Made by a program: the position numbers and the translations under genes. The notes below the pieces were generated by a model. It ran no database searches. It was not told the DNA's origin and was given only the letters and a program-made list of their open reading frames with translations. From Syntrophaceae bacterium (GTDB taxonomy: Bacteria; Desulfobacterota; DTXE01), in the NCBI GenBank assembly GCA_012962595.1, contig DTXE01000257.1, positions 1 to 15,513 on the forward strand: a stretch of 15,513 nucleotides of DNA, read 5' to 3'. The stretch's first letter is position 1. Every line of letters begins with the position of its first letter. Below, in pieces: positions 13,536 through 15,513 of this stretch.

Positions 13536-15452
13536 ATGTTAAGGATTAAATCTGGAACCTCTGTGAAAGAGGTATTAGATACCCTTAGACGCTCTAAAGG
13601 CTTTTACATCACCAATACAGCCCGAGATCTTTCTCAATCTGACTTTAAAAATCGCATCCTTACCCATACAGAACTTGTGGCTGCACCTCATCGTGAGAGG
13701 GCTGGATATTTCTCTCTAGAAATTAGTGGTGGGGCCTCTGTCCATGTAGATATGCTGCGAAAACAGATCAATCCTTTTCTAAAGCTCAAACTACTCCGGC
13801 AAGAGATGCCCAAAACTATGTTTCAGACCTTATGTAGAGGAATCAATCTTTTTGGCTATCGTCCTTATCCTAGAAATGCCATCAGGTTGACTGTTCAAGA
13901 ATTTGCTAAATATATCGATGTATGGCGGGTATTTGACTTCCTGAATCATATCCCTAACATGATTCCTGTATTTGAAGAGGTAAAGAAACATGGCAAAATC
14001 CTAGAGCCCTGTATCTGTTTTTCTACAGGTCCTGAGCATACCAATGCCTTTTATGTAGGAAAGGTAAAGGAAATCATAGAGATCACTGGAGAAGAGATTA
14101 TCCTTTGCATCAAAAACCATGGAGGGTTAGGTACTCCTAAACGCATTGGGGATCTGGTGGACGCCATTAGACAGGCCTTTCCAGAGCTTATTATCCACTA
14201 TCATGGTCATAATACCGATGGAAATGACGTAGGTAGGATTGTAGCCGCTGTACTTAGTGGGGCCAAAATTGTGGATGCAGGGGATCATGCCTTTACCGCT
14301 GTCTATGGCCCACCTCCCATCCTGACAGTGATTGACACCTTAAAGGACTATGGATTTATGGCAGAAGGGATTGATCGGGATGCGGTAATTGCTACCTCAG
14401 AGGCCTTGCGGCCAGAGCGAGCAGCCTATGCGGACTTTGAATCCCAATTTAAGGGCTTCGATCCTACGGTGCACATTCATAAATTACCTGGTGGGGCGAT
14501 GGGTAGTAGCTTTGAACAGGCAGTAAAAGGAGGGTTCTTACATCTAATGCCTAAAATTCTCCTACAAGAACTTCCCAAAGTTCAGAAGGAACTGGGTAAT
14601 TGGTGGAGTGTAACACCTGGCTCCCAGATACTCTGGACTACAGCGGTAGAACATGTCCTCTCTGGAAAGAGATATGAAAATGTAAGTGGAGATTTAAAAA
14701 ATCTTCTTTTAGGAAGATATGGGGATTTTCCCTTTTATAGGCCTTCAGATGAGATATATCGAAAGGTATTTGGTAGGGATTGGAAAGGGATTCTTAATAC
14801 AGACTTTGGTATGGAGAAGGTTGAAGATATTAATTTAGAAGAAGAACAAAGGGCTTTAGAAAAACGGTTAGGTAGAGAAGTAACTACTGAAGAGCTAGTA
14901 CTTTATCTCCAACATCCTAATGATGCCGTTAGTTTCTTTAATTTCGAAGAAGAGTATGGGAAGAGCTATGTCCTTCCTCCTCAGGTATGGTTCAGGAGGG
15001 GTGGGTTCCGAGTAGGAGAGCAGATTAATTTTGTGGATTATAATGGTAAATCCCATATCATTGAGATTGGTCCCACTCACTATTCTAAAAACGGTGATGG
15101 CATTACCTACTTCCATGTAGACCATCACCTAGAGGTATTTGCCTTTAAGAAGGAGGCCACCAGAGAGGAAAGAGAGATTAAAGGGGGTCTTACTAAGGAA
15201 GAAATCGCTACTCTCTCCAAAGCAGGGGATATTCGGGCTCCTTTCAATGCTGATATTTGCGAGATCCACGTTAAGGTGGGAGAGAAGGTGTCAGTGGGCC
15301 AGCCTCTCCTGGTTCTGGAAGCTATGAAGATGCAAAGTCCTATTGAGTCAAAGGTTGAAGGCAAGGTGGAGCATATCTGGGTAGAGTTGGGGCAGAATGT
15401 TAGCGCTGGAGACAAGTTAATTTCTATTTTACAGGAAGGTTCCGGTAAATAA
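13536..15452 (+). CDS. pycB: Carboxyltransferase with biotin-carrier domain (pyruvate carboxylase subunit B / OadA-like, divergent)
   Basis: This 638-residue protein has a TIM-barrel carboxyltransferase (about 20-310), a PYC/OADA-conserved domain (about 315-540) and a biotinyl domain (about 563-632) with K598 in LEAMKMQ. It would move CO2 from biotin to a 2-oxo acid, normally pyruvate to oxaloacetate. Metal-site residues are present: D31 in RDLSQS, K193 in IKNHGG, H223 and H225 in HYHGHN. Unlike OadA and pyruvate carboxylase, the loop after IVDAG reads AFTAVYGPPP, with V256 at the position of the proton-transfer Thr of SATYGHP/GMTSQP. TTNTARD-like residues replace DxxLRD, and IKNHGG replaces IKDMSG. 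The substrate is therefore uncertain: pyruvate, 2-oxoglutarate or another acceptor. GGAGG (13521-13525) precedes ATG 13536 and overlaps the previous stop. Decarboxylase membrane subunits are not seen nearby, which favours a carboxylase. Confidence 0.85.
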   Translation: MLRIKSGTSVKEVLDTLRRSKGFYITNTARDLSQSDFKNRILTHTELVAAPHRERAGYFSLEISGGASVHVDMLRKQINPFLKLKLLRQEMPKTMFQTLCRGINLFGYRPYPRNAIRLTVQEFAKYIDVWRVFDFLNHIPNMIPVFEEVKKHGKILEPCICFSTGPEHTNAFYVGKVKEIIEITGEEIILCIKNHGGLGTPKRIGDLVDAIRQAFPELIIHYHGHNTDGNDVGRIVAAVLSGAKIVDAGDHAFTAVYGPPPILTVIDTLKDYGFMAEGIDRDAVIATSEALRPERAAYADFESQFKGFDPTVHIHKLPGGAMGSSFEQAVKGGFLHLMPKILLQELPKVQKELGNWWSVTPGSQILWTTAVEHVLSGKRYENVSGDLKNLLLGRYGDFPFYRPSDEIYRKVFGRDWKGILNTDFGMEKVEDINLEEEQRALEKRLGREVTTEELVLYLQHPNDAVSFFNFEEEYGKSYVLPPQVWFRRGGFRVGEQINFVDYNGKSHIIEIGPTHYSKNGDGITYFHVDHHLEVFAFKKEATREEREIKGGLTKEEIATLSKAGDIRAPFNADICEIHVKVGEKVSVGQPLLVLEAMKMQSPIESKVEGKVEHIWVELGQNVSAGDKLISILQEGSGK

Positions 15453-15513
15453 GAGGTGAAACCCTCATGGCCCTTCGGACCACAAAGAAACATGAAAATG
15501 CAATATAGGCAGA
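15453..15513 (+). other. Right edge after the carboxyltransferase
   Basis: GAGGTG followed after 8 bases by ATG 15467 looks like a translation start, but its frame closes at TAG 15506-15508 after 13 codons. No terminator hairpin is visible. Whether a further operon gene begins here cannot be told from 61 bases. Confidence 0.3.

Noticed and set aside
15125..15493. 122-residue minus-strand ORF at the right end, and other antisense frames
   Set aside because: It mirrors the conserved biotinyl-domain coding sequence on the plus strand and has no domain or ribosome site; the same holds for the other antisense frames inside large genes.

Overview
The window is bacterial chromosome, AT-leaning by eye. 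It carries a metabolic and envelope gene set (formate dehydrogenase, Mrp antiporter, AmmeMemoRadiSam-type radical SAM enzyme, HflKC, two-subunit biotin carboxylase/carboxyltransferase). This set fits an anaerobe of the Desulfobacterota or a neighbouring, possibly thermophilic, lineage. That placement is an inference from gene content; there is no rRNA or other phylogenetic marker here. No tRNA, rRNA, CRISPR array or intact transposon was seen.

Left part (1-4284). An mnhE/mrpE gene runs off the left edge on the minus strand (1-348) and is divergent from a complete, cysteine-type, stand-alone formate dehydrogenase catalytic subunit (785-2848). The 436-base gap between them holds a promoter for mnhE and a nested set of inverted repeats. 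Downstream of fdhA lies an inverted array of 7-bp repeats (2941-3061). It abuts a decayed membrane-embedded spermidine-synthase-like gene (3050-4115) that has lost its N-terminus, has one frameshift and lacks the middle of its catalytic domain.

Middle, minus strand (4285-9342). Read in the direction of transcription: an NfeD-like membrane protein, an AmrS-like radical SAM enzyme with an N-terminal twin-arginine signal, a coiled-coil PD-(D/E)XK-like protein, a small ATGA-coupled ORF, a Kef/CPA2 cation:proton antiporter with RCK domains, and a 50-residue zinc-ribbon protein just after the antiporter. Good sigma-70-type promoters precede the radical SAM and PD-(D/E)XK genes.

Right part, plus strand (9385-15452). 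A 69-residue excisionase-like HTH regulator has its own promoter and an upstream 24-bp near-palindrome. After it come three successive RNA hairpins, the last a strong intrinsic terminator, and two doubtful small ORFs. HflK, HflC, a biotin carboxylase subunit and a carboxyltransferase/biotin-carrier subunit then follow on one strand with short gaps. The carboxyltransferase keeps the metal ligands and the biotinyl lysine, but valine stands where the catalytic threonine is expected, so its substrate is uncertain.

The main leads are this altered carboxyltransferase next to HflKC, the HTH/palindrome/hairpin control region between nfeD and hflKC, the Tat-type leader on a radical SAM enzyme, the Kef plus zinc-ribbon pair, and the Mrp/formate dehydrogenase adjacency.
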